Shown: piece by piece, positions 1-11,884 of the stretch
Numbering within the stretch: the stretch's first letter is position 1
Layout of the letters: the number at the start of each line of letters is the position of its first letter
Notes under the pieces: generated by a model
What the model saw: the letters and a program-made list of their open reading frames with translations, nothing else
The model's database searches: none
What the model was told of the DNA's origin: nothing
Source: Maea johnstoni
Lineage: Eukaryota > Annelida > Polychaeta > Spionida > Magelonidae
Assembly (NCBI GenBank): GCA_963942565.1
Contig: OZ012690.1
Coordinates: 41,293,338-41,357,337 of the forward strand
Direction: 5' to 3'
Length of the DNA stretch: 64,000 nt
Program-made: the position numbers and the translations under genes

Positions 1-572
1 CTTGATGCCTAGCTACTAACAATATATAGTAAATATTTTTGAACTTTAATTTGACAAACATATCCTTTTCCAATCAAAATAACTTTTTTACAAATTACAA
101 TTCTCATGATATAATATATAAGAATTCAGTTACGGATAAAGGGTTTGAGGTAACACTTTTATAATCCGAAATGTTGATTTTCTTCCTAAAATTGCGATTT
201 CTCTTTAATTTGAGTTCAACAGTAATTAAAAGGTATTGTCTTGGCGCACGTTGGTGTGACAATGCAATAGTTGGACACAACTGACATATGTTGTGCACGG
301 CCCAAGACTATCAATATTGTATGCTAATGAGATGAACAAAAAAACATAATGATAAAGAAAACTGACGCCTTGTGCATCACCTATTATACCTAGAAGGTTG
401 GGGTGTTTCATCCTAGCTCCGTCAATATCATGCTAGACGTTTCCGTTCCCCAGAGTAGCTAGCCTATTATAGGTTATTATCATCTTTAGCAGGCTGCGGT
501 GTTTCTCCATGATTTACACCAGTTATGGACATAAGCAGCCACAGAGTTGACTGACTGACTGGCAGGCTGCCA
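1..572. other. No gene seen
   Basis: AT-rich sequence with only short random frames and no recognisable repeat. Confidence 0.6.
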
Positions 573-777
573 TAACCCTTATGCTGCTGGTGGATAATTT
601 GGCCAATACAAAATGATGCAAAAAAACTCTGAAAAACCCTGGTATATGGGTACTCATCTGAGAGAACTCAGTGAGAGCTATCCAATGAATACCAGCATGA
701 CAGGTTTTAGATGGTTTTCAAAAATGTTTGCGTCCTTATCCTTTGGATGAAAGTAGCCTCAGCATTGGAAGGGTTAA
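573..777. mobile_element. piggyBac-like MITE, family D
   Basis: TTAA-type ends around taacccttatgctgctgg on the left and cagcattggaagggttaa on the right, about 205 bp. Other copies: 38795-39007 (inverted), 41752-41919 (partial), 42128-42335, 42712-42916, 47158-47370 and an end at 47531-47568. TTAA target plus CCC-starting termini suggest piggyBac ancestry; no transposase is present. Confidence 0.7.
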
Positions 778-1548
778 GATCACGCCAGCAGCCACCAGAA
801 TACATTACTATTGAACAGATCACACTCTGTTCAGGGTCAAGGAATTTAACACTGGTCAAACATATTCCTAATTAATAGTTAGATAAAACATTCAAGATCA
901 ATAATGCAAAAAGGCAGTGATATTCAAATTCTTTCACTTTTCAATAACGGACCACTACATATCCTATTAGTCACGCTAAAAATATGAATCAGTTTCATGG
1001 TATGACCTGAAAAAATGATAAACATATGCCTGTATGACAATTTTTTAAAGTTATATCTATACTTTCATAAATTAGCCTTTATGAGGCAATTAATCATGTT
1101 TCAACATAGATCTACAATATTTCTATGCTTGAGGGAAATATTATGCAGTTAATTATCCAAGGCAGGGAAAAATAGTATAATTTCCTTATTAGATTAATCC
1201 CAACATAACCACGAAGGTCTAGCCAGTTTAAGCTCAAAATATTACTCCCCTACCTCCATTGTTTCCATAGAAACCACTATTAAGCCCAGCTAATCACAGA
1301 CCAGAGGGACCAGGCCAGCGACACTCATTACCTACTCTACATTGGATAATCTTCCTGTCAGAATTTATTTTCGCAATTGCTATTTCAAATTATGTTGTTG
1401 CTTTTTTGCTGCTAAGATGTCAATGTTCACTTGAGACTGTACTGGCCTGTATTGCTACATTCAGTTCATATTCAAAATGGTATATAAGTAAACAAATTGA
1501 AACAATTATTTGCAAAATCACAAATTCACAGTATATACATATATGTAC

Positions 1549-1578
<30 letters not shown>
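778..1578. other. No gene seen
   Basis: AT-rich; ends in a short TA tract at 1,552-1,578. Confidence 0.6.
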
Positions 1579-1582
<4 letters not shown>

Positions 1583-2010
1583 GCTGCACTCATGGAGGGA
1601 GATCAACTCATGAGCTCACCACCCGTTTGACTCGTGAGCTCATGAGCTCACGGACGTTCTGATTTTCCAAAAAGATATTTATTTTCCAGCCCAGCTATTG
1701 AGAAATAAATATTTATTGGCAGACATTTATAAACATTGCCATGTTTATTTAATTTCAAAATGTGCTGACGAGGTAAGAAGGTCAGTTTAACACTCAACAC
1801 CGCTTGATTGTATACATTGGAGATTGTACAGAAGACATGACAGCGATAAGCAGTTATATATGTATGTTGATAATTATGTGTGTTATGTGCCCTGTGTTAC
1901 GTTTGTGTTCCCAACATCGACGAGCTCACGATTTGAACATTTCAGCTCGAGCTCGGCGAGTTTGCTCCAGGGCTTGAGCCACTCGAGTTTGTGAAGCCAA
2001 GCTATGGTGC
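1579..2010. mobile_element. hAT-like nonautonomous element with GAGCTC subterminal repeats (probable)
   Basis: The left end reads tagagctgcactcatgg, and GAGCTC palindromes cluster near both ends (1613, 1637, 1643 and 1923, 1948-1955). Clusters of short subterminal motifs are common in hAT elements. Exact ends and target-site duplication were not resolved. Confidence 0.4.
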
Positions 2011-4105
2011 CCCGCCACCATCTGCCTAGTACGAATCAATTGCATCTGCGCTCATATTGATGAGTGACCCACCCTCTTAGACAGTACATATTGGTTGCAG
2101 CTAGATCTGGCTTTCTTCAATACATCTCGACTTCTCGCATGGATTACATGGCCCATATCATAGATAGGATTCAGAAATTGAACTCCATGATATATCATAT
2201 GTCATGGCTATGCAGTAAAGCCAATATTAATCACTCTGGCCTCCAGGCTTCTACAATTGTAACTTGAATTTAATCAGGGCTACAAGAGCCAGGGCTCGAA
2301 ATGTTAGATAAATAGACACATGGATTCGTTGCCACAGGCCAAATGCCCTAGGACCCATTATAGAAACGTGGCTACACCTGATCTCGCCAAATCTGATCTG
2401 TGTGATGTCAGTAGGAGAACAATGAGGACTCTCAAAGTAAGTTGCACACCAACATGCGCATAACGCACCTCTTGAGCAATCCTGACCAACATCCAGGCTA
2501 CTAGTTGTAGCCAGGCTGTCAAGCAAGATATGCTGGTTGTGTATCCGGTGCGATCAACATTCATGTTGAAATTAAATGCTTTTTTCCCAGGAAGCAAAAT
2601 TGCATCTTCAGAAGCTACCTGAAGGTGTTGCGAGTAGAAACCAGTACATCTTTGGGCTCCCTGCAGAAATTAGAGGGAGCTAAAAGACAATTCAAAGGGA
2701 TCTGGGCTCCCAGCACCCTGAGAGAGCTAGCTATTGATTTTGGGATTACAGGTTTTAGGTTTTCATTGCTTTCGATTGCTCAGATTGCATTGAGAACTAG
2801 GGAAACATGATTCCTCCTCTACAGTCTCTACACAAAGTCCCAGAAATCGTTCAGTTGTTGTTGCAACAAGGGGTGTACGATTTGTATAAAGAGTAATTTT
2901 TTCTGTAAGCAGTTCTACATTACGGTTCTTGTATAATATCACCAGCTTGTGTTCAAAGCTACATGAATACAGCCTCAAATGCACTACATTAGCAGGAGAT
3001 TTCTATTCTTGTCATTCCCTTAGAAAATGTAATTAAATAGGAAATGATATTGGGCAGCTCAGCCTGGGCTGTTTGCGCAAGCCTGTATGAAATATTTAGT
3101 TTCCATTGCTGGCTATATCACACCTGTATTTACAAGGCACATAGCCTCACTCACAAGCACTACCCATTGTGTGCTTATGGCAATACTTTTAATGCACACA
3201 CAACAATGGGCTTCATTGACAAAGCTACATTTAGTATGGTTCACCTGGAAATATGTATGAGGTGTCATGCATTACAAATCCACTTACAGTATGAGTTTGG
3301 TGGGGTAGTAGAGATCCATTAATTTTCCAATTCATACCTATAATGCCCTAAAGACTATTTTTTAACTATAATATTAGGGCTCGACATTGAGGCTTGCCCG
3401 ATAGCCCGGGGCTAGTTGTGGTGGCTCAGTGCTATATGGTTCATGCCTTCATGGTTAGCCTAGCCCAGTGGGGCAAGGTCAAATAATTATGAGTATATGG
3501 AGGAGCTATTGGTCAACGTAGCCTGCCTCCCAGGCAATATTTAAATGTCCTCCCTTGTGGATAGATGGCTCTGCAGTATACTAGGATGTCAGACTGAAAT
3601 ATGTGATACAGACTTAAGCTCAAGTGTGTCCCCCTTGAGGATTTATTCAGAACTAAACCTGGAGTGAAATCAACTCAGGTCAGATCAGTGAAAGAGCCAG
3701 ATATGACAGGCTTGTAGCAAGTCTACTATTGACGGTGAGTGGCAGTAGAGGTGAGCAGACCATCACTAGTACTCCAAGTCAGTGCCAGACAGGATGTTTT
3801 TTAATTACGTTCACTACAGAAACCGTCGCGTGTATCATATGAAAAAGTGCTATTTATGCGCCAACTGGTTACTTGACCACAAAGGCATATATGCGTACGT
3901 AGCAATGGAAGGGTTAATTTTCTTACCAGAGTATTACAGTGAAAAAGAATCTCAGGAGGAATGAATCAGAAATGATAAACAATCTTTTAAATATTTTGAG
4001 AATTAATCTATAAGTTATTTTCAAAATAATCATATTTATAGAAGGGTACCTCTATGCATGAATGGGTTCAGTAATCGAACTCTAATTGGATAGTATGGAC
4101 AGTGC
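2011..4105. other. No gene seen; old repeat pieces
   Basis: Holds hAT-type fragments near 2,280-2,730 and 3,376. Overlapping short frames on both strands at 2,250-2,600 lack splice or homology support. Confidence 0.5.
3376..3490. mobile_element. Fragment with hAT-type end (GGGCTCGACATT)
   Basis: The sequence agggctcgacattgaggc followed by gcccgatagcccggggc resembles the end of a hAT-type element. The opposite end was not found. Confidence 0.3.
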
Positions 4106-5394
4106 CAGGGTCTTAGCCAAAAGGGCATTTGGGCATCATTTGGACACCCAAACCCTCAAAAATGATATGTACAACAGGACACCCAGAAAACTTTGTACAG
4201 AACTTCTAAAAATGTCATTTCATAAGCAGATAATTGATTACTAGTATATTCACCTAAATATGATTCCTATGGCATAATAAAAGGATATTTTACCTTTTCT
4301 GAATGAGTAAATACCTGTTTGTATGGTAGTTGTCTGATTATTGTGGTAAATCACACAAAAATGGACCACCAAAAATTTTACCACTGCCAATTTTCGGCAT
4401 CCAGTGTGTAAATCCTGGCTGAGTCCCAGATGGACACATTAGCTTAATACAGGCATAACAAGCTCACCTCAAGTAGAATAGCTCATCAACATTCCCAGGT
4501 GAATAACTCACCTAATTAACCCATTAACTCACCGTGATATGGCTCAAATCAATGACGGCAATTATTGCCCAGGCATATTTGCAGTAATGGACAGAATTCT
4601 GTGGACCAAGCAACACATTCCCCTGATTCCCTTCTATGACAACAACTCCCCCGGCACAGCTAGACATCTGCACTTATATTAAATACTAATAGAGGGTTAA
4701 AATTAGTTCCTGGTCAGGTAGGGTTTGAAATTAATTGGCCATCATAGTCTTAGCCATCATGGATATTGGGCATTATTTGAATACCCAAGCCCTCAAAAGT
4801 CACCCTTCAGTACACCCACTTTTTTTTGAGGGGGGGGGGGGGCGCTCATTAGATGCCCAGACTATTTTGGTAATATCTTGATGAGCAGAGCAATTTTCAC
4901 AAAATAATTGAAGGAGAGATGTTGATCAAAATTCAACCCACATCTCTCCTTCAAATATCTTGTGAATATACCCTCAATCCCAAAGTTATTTTCATAAATA
5001 TAATAGGTTTAGACGACAATGGTAGATTTTACCTCTAGGCATGCATGGGTTAACCACACAACTCAATAGGGGCATGACAATTAGGGGATGGCAGAATTCT
5101 CTGTCTGCTAGATATCGTCCAATGGTAGTAGATGATGTAGTGCCTCTTTGCCCCAGTTATGTTATTGCCCATTTATGGTCTCATCAAACAGGGCTTATGG
5201 GTAAGGTTATGTCGTGAGCCATTGTTTGCCATTATTGATTGCCTCTCACTGACAGCAATCAATAACAGAATCGCTCCAAAGGTGTTGTTCAATAGAGGAG
5301 CGTTTTCTTTGCAAAATCCTACAACATTTCTCTATTGCTAATAAAAATGTCAGACGACTTGTTGGATTTAGTCTTGAAGAATAAATAATCTTCT

Positions 5395-5555
5395 GGCTAT
5401 TCCATGCATTCAAAATGACCTACTCTTCATTCAAGAGACAATACCTTGAAGAACAATTTTCAACCCTGTGGCCTGAAGCTGGAAGGTATAATCCTTAAAT
5501 CTGAGGACCAAAGCAAAAATCAGATCCACTATTTGACTGTGTTACCCTTGTGAAA
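5395..5555 (+). mobile_element. LINE 3' end running into an ATT/ATC microsatellite
   Basis: Encodes FKRQYLEEQFSTLWPEAGRY then a stop, a short 3' tail (ttgtgaaataaagattatt) and then 170 bp of ATT/ATC repeat. The same peptide ending occurs in the minus-strand LINE end near 61,130. Confidence 0.7.
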
Positions 5556-5559
5556 TAAA

Positions 5560-5648
5560 GATTATTATCATCATTATCATCATCATTATTATCATTTTCA
5601 TTATTTTCATTACTATTGTTATTATTATTATCATCATCATTATTATCG

Positions 5649-5688
<40 letters not shown>

Positions 5689-5730
5689 CATCATTACTAT
5701 CATCATCATTATTATCATCATCATCATTAA
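5560..5730. repeat. ATT/ATC microsatellite
   Basis: Runs of (ATT)n and (ATC)n continue directly from a LINE 3' tail. Confidence 0.9.
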
Positions 5731-6233
5731 TCTGCTACTGGGCTAGTGACACGATTCTCTGCTGCAGAGTAGGCTAGGCACAATTAACATAGTTCTAACT
5801 AGAATCTCAGTATTTGCACGCAAATACACATGTATGTCTCCCCCGCTGGGAGGATAAAAAGCTAGGAACTATAAATGAACCCATGAACTATTCATTATAG
5901 TATTAAATGCAGCGTGGGATCATAAAAATATTGAGTCCCTAGAAACAGATGATACATACTGTATCTAGATATAACGCATTGAACATTTTGTTGCAAAAAG
6001 TTGATTCAATAATTCAAATAAAATGATAAATTGTTGCAAAAAGTCAATTCACCTAAAATGATACAACTGTTGCAAAAAGGTTAATTCATACCAAGCAAGC
6101 CATAGTTATGGGAAGTTGGATGGATGGACAGCCATGGTAGAGTGTAGTTACTTACATGCTGGTCCATAGTAAAAGGTAGCTAGATGCATAGTAAGTGATG
6201 ATAGCGGTAGGGATGGAATTCAGGGATGGAATT
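5731..6233. other. No gene seen
   Basis: Contains a small triplet of 'gttgcaaaaag' repeats at about 5,990-6,080. Confidence 0.5.
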
Positions 6234-6537
6234 CAGGGACTTAGCCAGGACCCGTCCTACCTGTCTTTTTGGACAGTCAGTTTCCTGAAAACCTACTTTT
6301 TGGACAGGCAAAAATTTCCCTGAAGAATTTTCAATTTTGACTTTTTTGGGGTACTATCCCAATACTTTCCTAACAAACCACATTCTATGACATGGGTGAA
6401 TGTAAATTGCCCTTTTTGACACAATACAGTATTATATGTAGTTGGTATAAGGATTTTAAATAGATGGGTAGCTAAATCTGGACGGGCAGAAATTGCTGTT
6501 TTGGACAGGCATTTTTGAAATCCTGGCTAAGACCCTG
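6234..6537. mobile_element. hAT-like MITE, family A
   Basis: About 304 bp with inverted ends cagggacttagccagga and tcctggctaagaccctg, and internal ggacaggca motifs. It shares nearly its whole length with the copy at 9502-9813. A partial copy lies at about 8455-8590 and an end at 12728-12800. Confidence 0.75.
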
Positions 6538-7258
6538 GGATGGATACAAATCTGTACGATACAAAATAGGTACCATTTAAACAGTAAAGTATTTTGATGG
6601 TACTGTTAATGGTACTTTATTGCATTATTACCTAATACATTTTGTTGTGAATAGTCATGTTTAGGATCCTGGACAATGATAACTTCACAGTGGTAAGTAT
6701 CATTAAGAGTGCCCTTATGAAATGGAACAGTAAAATACATTATTTTTGAAATGATACCGGTACCAGTACCCGTACTTCTTAATGGTATCCAACCCAATGT
6801 AGAGGGTAGCTAGATGCGTGGCATGAGCACTAGCTAGTTTCCCTTCTACTGAGGTTGAATCCCGCTGATCCAGTAGTGGATTTTGAGCCCTGCACAGATT
6901 AAAATCAATAGCAAGCACCACTTGACCTCAGTGGAAGCAAAATGTTGTTCCAAGAAAACATGGAAGGGACCATCTGAAGGTGAGCCTCGAATGGGCAATT
7001 TACCCTCAGCTTGGAGAGAGGTAAGTTCCCGTTTATCATGGCTGAAGTACCTGCCCTCAGTGTCAGGGGCTGCATACCCAGCCAGCTCATAATCCATGCA
7101 TGATCAACTCTGTAAGGCTGGCCTGTCAATCCTAATCCCAGGCTCCCAGCTGAAAACAGCTGTTTAGAAAACCCCTGTCAGCATACAGGAGATAAGAACA
7201 CATAACACAGTTAAGGAATCTCTTACTGTATAACCATGCCAATATTGACTGCATAAAT
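6538..7258. other. No supported gene; less repetitive stretch
   Basis: Several 60-80-codon frames overlap at 6,840-7,130 on both strands, with one donor-like gtaagt at 7,021. No family is recognisable. Confidence 0.4.
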
Positions 7259-7528
<270 letters not shown>

Positions 7529-7530
7529 TT

Positions 7531-8455
7531 GGTTTAAGAGTCAGTTGGGTCAGGGAGTTTTAACTTAGTCTATATATATCTCTTGTTGGGTCAATAGTGG
7601 TGTTATTTAAAGTGTACATAACTCTACCTTCAAAATTAAAAAAGATATGTTTTAGAGGCCAATGTCAGAATTACATCAGGGTGATTTACATTACATCACA
7701 CTTCAGAAATCCTTCACATGACCCTGTTGCAATTTGCCTATGTAGACACTTAGGGAGTATGAAAAGGCAATAAATAAGTGATTAAAAAGTGCTTAAGTAA
7801 AAATATGCAGGCGAAAGGTATTCCTCAAATTGCATTTTTCAGAACATTTTGCTTATTGTGACCATGTTTCATAAATGCCATCGGTATAAATACATTCTCC
7901 TCAGAGCAACTAGACACTAGGAATAAATAAGGAGCCTCAGCTGTGACTAAGTACTGCACTCCACCCACAAATGATGTGGTTGAAAAGTGAAGGAGACATT
8001 TCATTCCTGAAGGGATGGTGTTTTTTAGAATGAATCCATTGAGATATTGTAAATGTCATGTGTCACTGGAACATTAGCGCATGATCGAAAACACCTGTGC
8101 TGTGCACATTCTGCGGCCGAGAACAACAACCAACAAGTCCAGGTTGTGTGTGGTTTGACAAGTCACAGATGCGGTTCTGTATTATAATATTAGAGATGTC
8201 TTGGTGCACCATCCTTGCTGCTGCTGCTGCTGTGGTTTTTCGCTGATCAATATGGAAGCGCAGGTAAGGAAGGCTCCCAGGCATCTTGTGGAATGCACAC
8301 AGGTGTAGCAGCAGCACACAATAGGATGCTGGAGGCTGCAGCTGCCTTACCACAAGAAGACAGTGCTATGGAGACAAATGGTATGCTTCAACCCAGAGCC
8401 TGGGCCCACGCATACAATGCACTTGTAAGCCTAGTCTTAGCCAGCAGCCAAGGTC
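7531..8455. other. No supported gene; CTG-rich frames at 8,060-8,450
   Basis: Frames on both strands overlap a (CTG)5 run and alanine-rich stretches; a donor-like gtaagg follows ATGGAAGCGCAG at 8,263. Nothing recognisable. Confidence 0.35.
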
Positions 8456-8621
8456 TTAGCCAGGATTTCAAAAATGCACACAATTCCAGCAATTCCAAAA
8501 GTACTGCCCGTCCAGATTCAGCTACTAATCTACTTCAAATCCTTATACAAACTCTATCTAATACCCTATTCAAATTTACCGAGAGCCTGGGCCAAGCATA
8601 CCATAAAATGAACTGACATCG

Positions 8622-9310
8622 ACCTGAACATACCCCAGGATAAGCCTCCGTCAACTCTAAGCTTTCTTCAAACCACAACACAGGAGGAGGTATGGAAGAT
8701 CATATGTAAATCTCCTTCGAAAAGTTGTACATTGGACCCGATACCCACTTGGATCATCAGGGATGCCAAAAATGAACTGCTTCCAACAATCACAGACATC
8801 ATAAATACTTCACTGAGCTCAAGTGAAGTACCTACATCTATGAAATCAGCTGTGGTCACCCCTCTGCTTAAAAAAGCTACCTTAGACCCTGAGATACTAA
8901 AAAACTACCGTCCTGTTAGCAACCTTTCATTTGTATCAAAGGTCTTAGAGAGGGTGGTTGCTCAGCGACTGACAAGTTACATGACAGATAACAATCTACA
9001 TGAATACCTTCAATCGGCATATAAACCCGGTCACAGCACAGAGACAGCACTGGTGAAGGTACAGAATGACATTCTTACAAGCATTGACCAGCATGGAATT
9101 GTTATACTGATTCTTCTTGACCTAAGTGCAGCATTTGATACCATCGACCATGATGTGCTGTTTTCTAGAATGGAAAGCACTCTGGGTATAACGGGGCCAG
9201 CCCTTGAATGGTTCCGTTCATATCTTGGTGACCGTACTCTTCGAGTTCAGATAGATGATTCATTCTCTGCATCACAGGAAATCCTATGGTCTGTACCACA
9301 AGGATCAGTG
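8622..9310 (+). mobile_element. LINE reverse-transcriptase fragment (CR1/Jockey type)
   Basis: One frame open from 8622 encodes a partial reverse transcriptase: KSCTLDPIPTWIIRDA, LLKK...LKNYRPVSNLSFVSKVLE, SAYKPGHSTETALVKV, the catalytic-motif region LLDLSAAFDTIDHDVL and SVPQGSV. It stops there: the YADD box and the whole 3' part are missing, and an in-frame stop at the start shows it is cut at the 5' side too. It is a dead fragment, probably old. Confidence 0.85.
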
Positions 9311-9482
9311 AATGAATGGGTCAAGTGGTTAAGCGGTTTATTTGTATAAGATGAGTAGAAATACATATTAGATAAGCTTCCTGGTTGTAACGGAGCAGTT
9401 CACTGGAATAGCCTAGATAGATCACTTGTGCATTGAACCCTTGTGTTCTTCTCTGTAGCATACTGCTATTTCCACTAAACTA

Positions 9483-9960
9483 TCAGCGGCCTGCCCTGAT
9501 GCAGGGACTTAGCCAGGACCCGTCCTACCTGTCTTTTGGACAGGTAGTTTCCTAAAAACCTCCTGTTTGGACAGGCAAAAGTTTCTATGGTAATTTTTCA
9601 ATTTTGACTTTTGGGGTGTAATAACCAAATATTTTCCTAATAAACCATCTTCTAGAACATGAGCGAAGTGTAAATTGCCCTTTTTGACATACTAGGCTAT
9701 TAAATATAGCTGGTATAAGGATTTGAAGTAGATAAGTAGCTAAATCTGGACGGGCAGATATTTTGAAATTGCTGTTTTGGACAGGCATTTTTGAAATCCT
9801 GGCTAAGACCCTGCCCTGATGGCCGAGTGGTTTAAGGCATTGCAACTGACTGCTTCTGATTCTCACCATTGCTCTTGTTCAAATTATGACTGGAGCATGT
9901 GAGTAAGTTGCCAGTGACTTGGGGTTTTTGATAGGTACTCCAGTTCCCTCCACCACTTAC
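9483..9960 (+). mobile_element. Second SINE family (Leu/Ser-tRNA-like head), split by a MITE
   Basis: Head: tggccgagtggtttaaggc (A-box-like) and gttcaaatta (B-box-like), then 'ccagtgacttggggttttt'. A related copy lies at 61440-61580 (ggccttgtggcctaaggcg, gggtttgaatccctg, cagtgacttgaggtt). The hAT MITE at 9502-9813 is inserted at its 5' end. Confidence 0.55.
9502..9813. mobile_element. hAT-like MITE, family A, with exact 8-bp target-site duplication
   Basis: Inverted ends cagggacttagccagga and tcctggctaagaccctg are flanked by the direct repeat ccctgatg (9494-9501 and 9814-9821). An 8-bp duplication with CAGGG ends is the hAT signature. The insertion split the 5' end of a tRNA-derived SINE. 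Confidence 0.85.
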
Positions 9961-10299
9961 AACTGGCTAGTCACAAATAAGCCTAAATATGTCAGAACAG
10001 GTGACCATAATTGAAATTCCAAATTCAATAGACAAGATAACACTTACAATAAAGACCATCCCCTCTCTTCCACTCCCCCCCCCCCCCCCACCCTATGGCC
10101 AAACACCTAGGGCCCACACAAGCCTATCTTTAGCTGAGTGTCAAGGTGACTCCTCATTTGCCTTCAGAGCAAATCCAATCTAGATATCAGTCCAGGGCAC
10201 ACTGGTTTCCTATTTGTGGAAGGAACCAGCTGAAGACTCAACTTTCTTAAATCCAGGTTCCTCCTTGGTAGTACAGGTAATGATTATGAGGAGGGGAGA

Positions 10300-10432
10300 T
10301 GTAATGAGTGTGTGTGTGTGTTTAAGTGTTACGAGGGGGAGGGGTTGATGAGTGTGTGTGTGTTTAAGTGTGCTATATGGGGAGGGGGGGGGGGGGGGTA
10401 ATGAGTGTGTACGCATGTGTGTGTGAATATGT

Positions 10433-10466
<34 letters not shown>
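10300..10466. repeat. GT repeats and long poly-G runs
   Basis: GT tracts alternate with G runs; the longest G run spans about 10,432-10,465. A poly-C tract lies at 10,075-10,090. Confidence 0.9.
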
Positions 10467-10467
<1 letters not shown>

Positions 10468-10637
10468 CTCAGTCACCAGTAGCTTCATATACACTGCTGT
10501 TGTTCTATCATCTATTTAAAGTTTCACCCTCTTTGAGTGGCTAGTTTTAACCTTGGTGTTCAGTAGGATAACATTGGCCTGTTGGTGGCAGTATGGAACT
10601 GATATCTCACTACCCTTAAGTACTCTGGATCTTCTTT

Positions 10638-10847
10638 TTAACCCATTCATGCCTGACTATTTTGGAGGTATCTCTCCAAAAAAAAGCAATTTTCAGAAAA
10701 TATTTGAAGGAGAAATGATGATCAGAAATTAACAAACAAATATTCGTCAAATATTTCCCATTCACTGCTTTATTTCAAATTAATTTTCAAAAGTAACATA
10801 AGTTCAGACGATCCTTGTCAAGGAGATTTCCTGGCATGAATGGTTTA
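10638..10847. mobile_element. piggyBac-like MITE, family C
   Basis: Termini are TTAACCCATTCATGCC and GGCATGAATGGGTTAA-like, with an inner pair of gaaggagag/ctctccttc arms, 200-230 bp. This is the commonest repeat in the window. Other copies: 4853-5053 (partial), 11885-12102, 12099-12327, 13112-13333, 14699-14940, 32050-32256, 33087-33316, 36245-36405, 41428-41584, 46778-47006, 48995-49224, 49221-49451, 49763-49993, 57617-57840, 57885-58182, 59203-59406. TTAA at both ends fits piggyBac-type targeting. Confidence 0.75.
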
Positions 10848-11884
10848 ATCAGGTGTGAAATATGCAGGTGATACTGTGTGGTCAATAACACGGTACAAGG
10901 GAACAAGTGTCATCACCATTTCTAGGGCATCACACATCAAACATAGGTGTTGTTACATGGGTCAGGCTTCGGTTAAAACTGACTGGGAGACCGTAGGACT
11001 TCTGGTTCTCAAATGGCCATTGCCCCATCCAAGATTTCATAGCCCTCTAAAAAACATTTCAAAGCTGTAACATATTTTTTCAATGTCATATTCCATTTTG
11101 GGACAGCAGTAATGAAGGAATATTGTTCTTCCCCAGGCTACAAAGGCAAATGTTATCTTAGCTCCACACAATTTTTTGTAGCCACAGGCTATGGGGCTAG
11201 TGGTTAGCTGGAACTCTGACAAAGGTGTTGTAACAGTACCAACACATCACTTGTTTACTAAGGTAGTTCCTGAAAACGGCTTATACTTGGAAAGGTTTTC
11301 CTGAGTACCTTAAGGTACCTCAAACAAGAAAGACATTGTTTCTAGTTACGCCCATCTAAAAACAAGAATGTCAGGGTTCAATTCAAATAAAAAGGTAAAC
11401 AAAATTGCAATGCTCATTGTAACATGTAATCAATCAATGGGGTACCAAACCATGCTTTGAAAGAGGCACTTAACATTCTTTCATATAGCAATTCTAGATA
11501 AAATCAGTCAAATGATTTATATTCTATCAGAAAAAATAAATCATCTCCAATTCCATTTACTTCTTATCAAGGTGCACCATGTACAAAGGCAATGCAAATA
11601 ATGGTCTCAACCCCTTTAGCTGCTGTAGTCCCTGCCAGTAAGTACTGCCTGATTATCAGTTAGTCTTACATAATTTAAATTCTACAAGAGACCTTACTTA
11701 AAAATACAGGTCTCCATGTCACAAGTGTTCATTGTGCACAGCAACTAGTAAATACTGTATTATTCATGCACAGATAGGAATTTATTGACAAGATAGATGA
11801 AAATTTTCGCAAGTGTGTTGTCAATGTTGAGAAAAAAACATTACATATGGTAAAAATCCTAGAAATGTTCATCTAGTATTCATA
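10848..11884. other. No gene seen
   Basis: Unique-looking AT-rich sequence between family C MITEs. Confidence 0.5.

Noticed and set aside
8215-8616. 133-residue plus-strand frame
   Set aside because: It runs from a CTG repeat into a partial MITE and LINE flank; no domain and no clear splice support.
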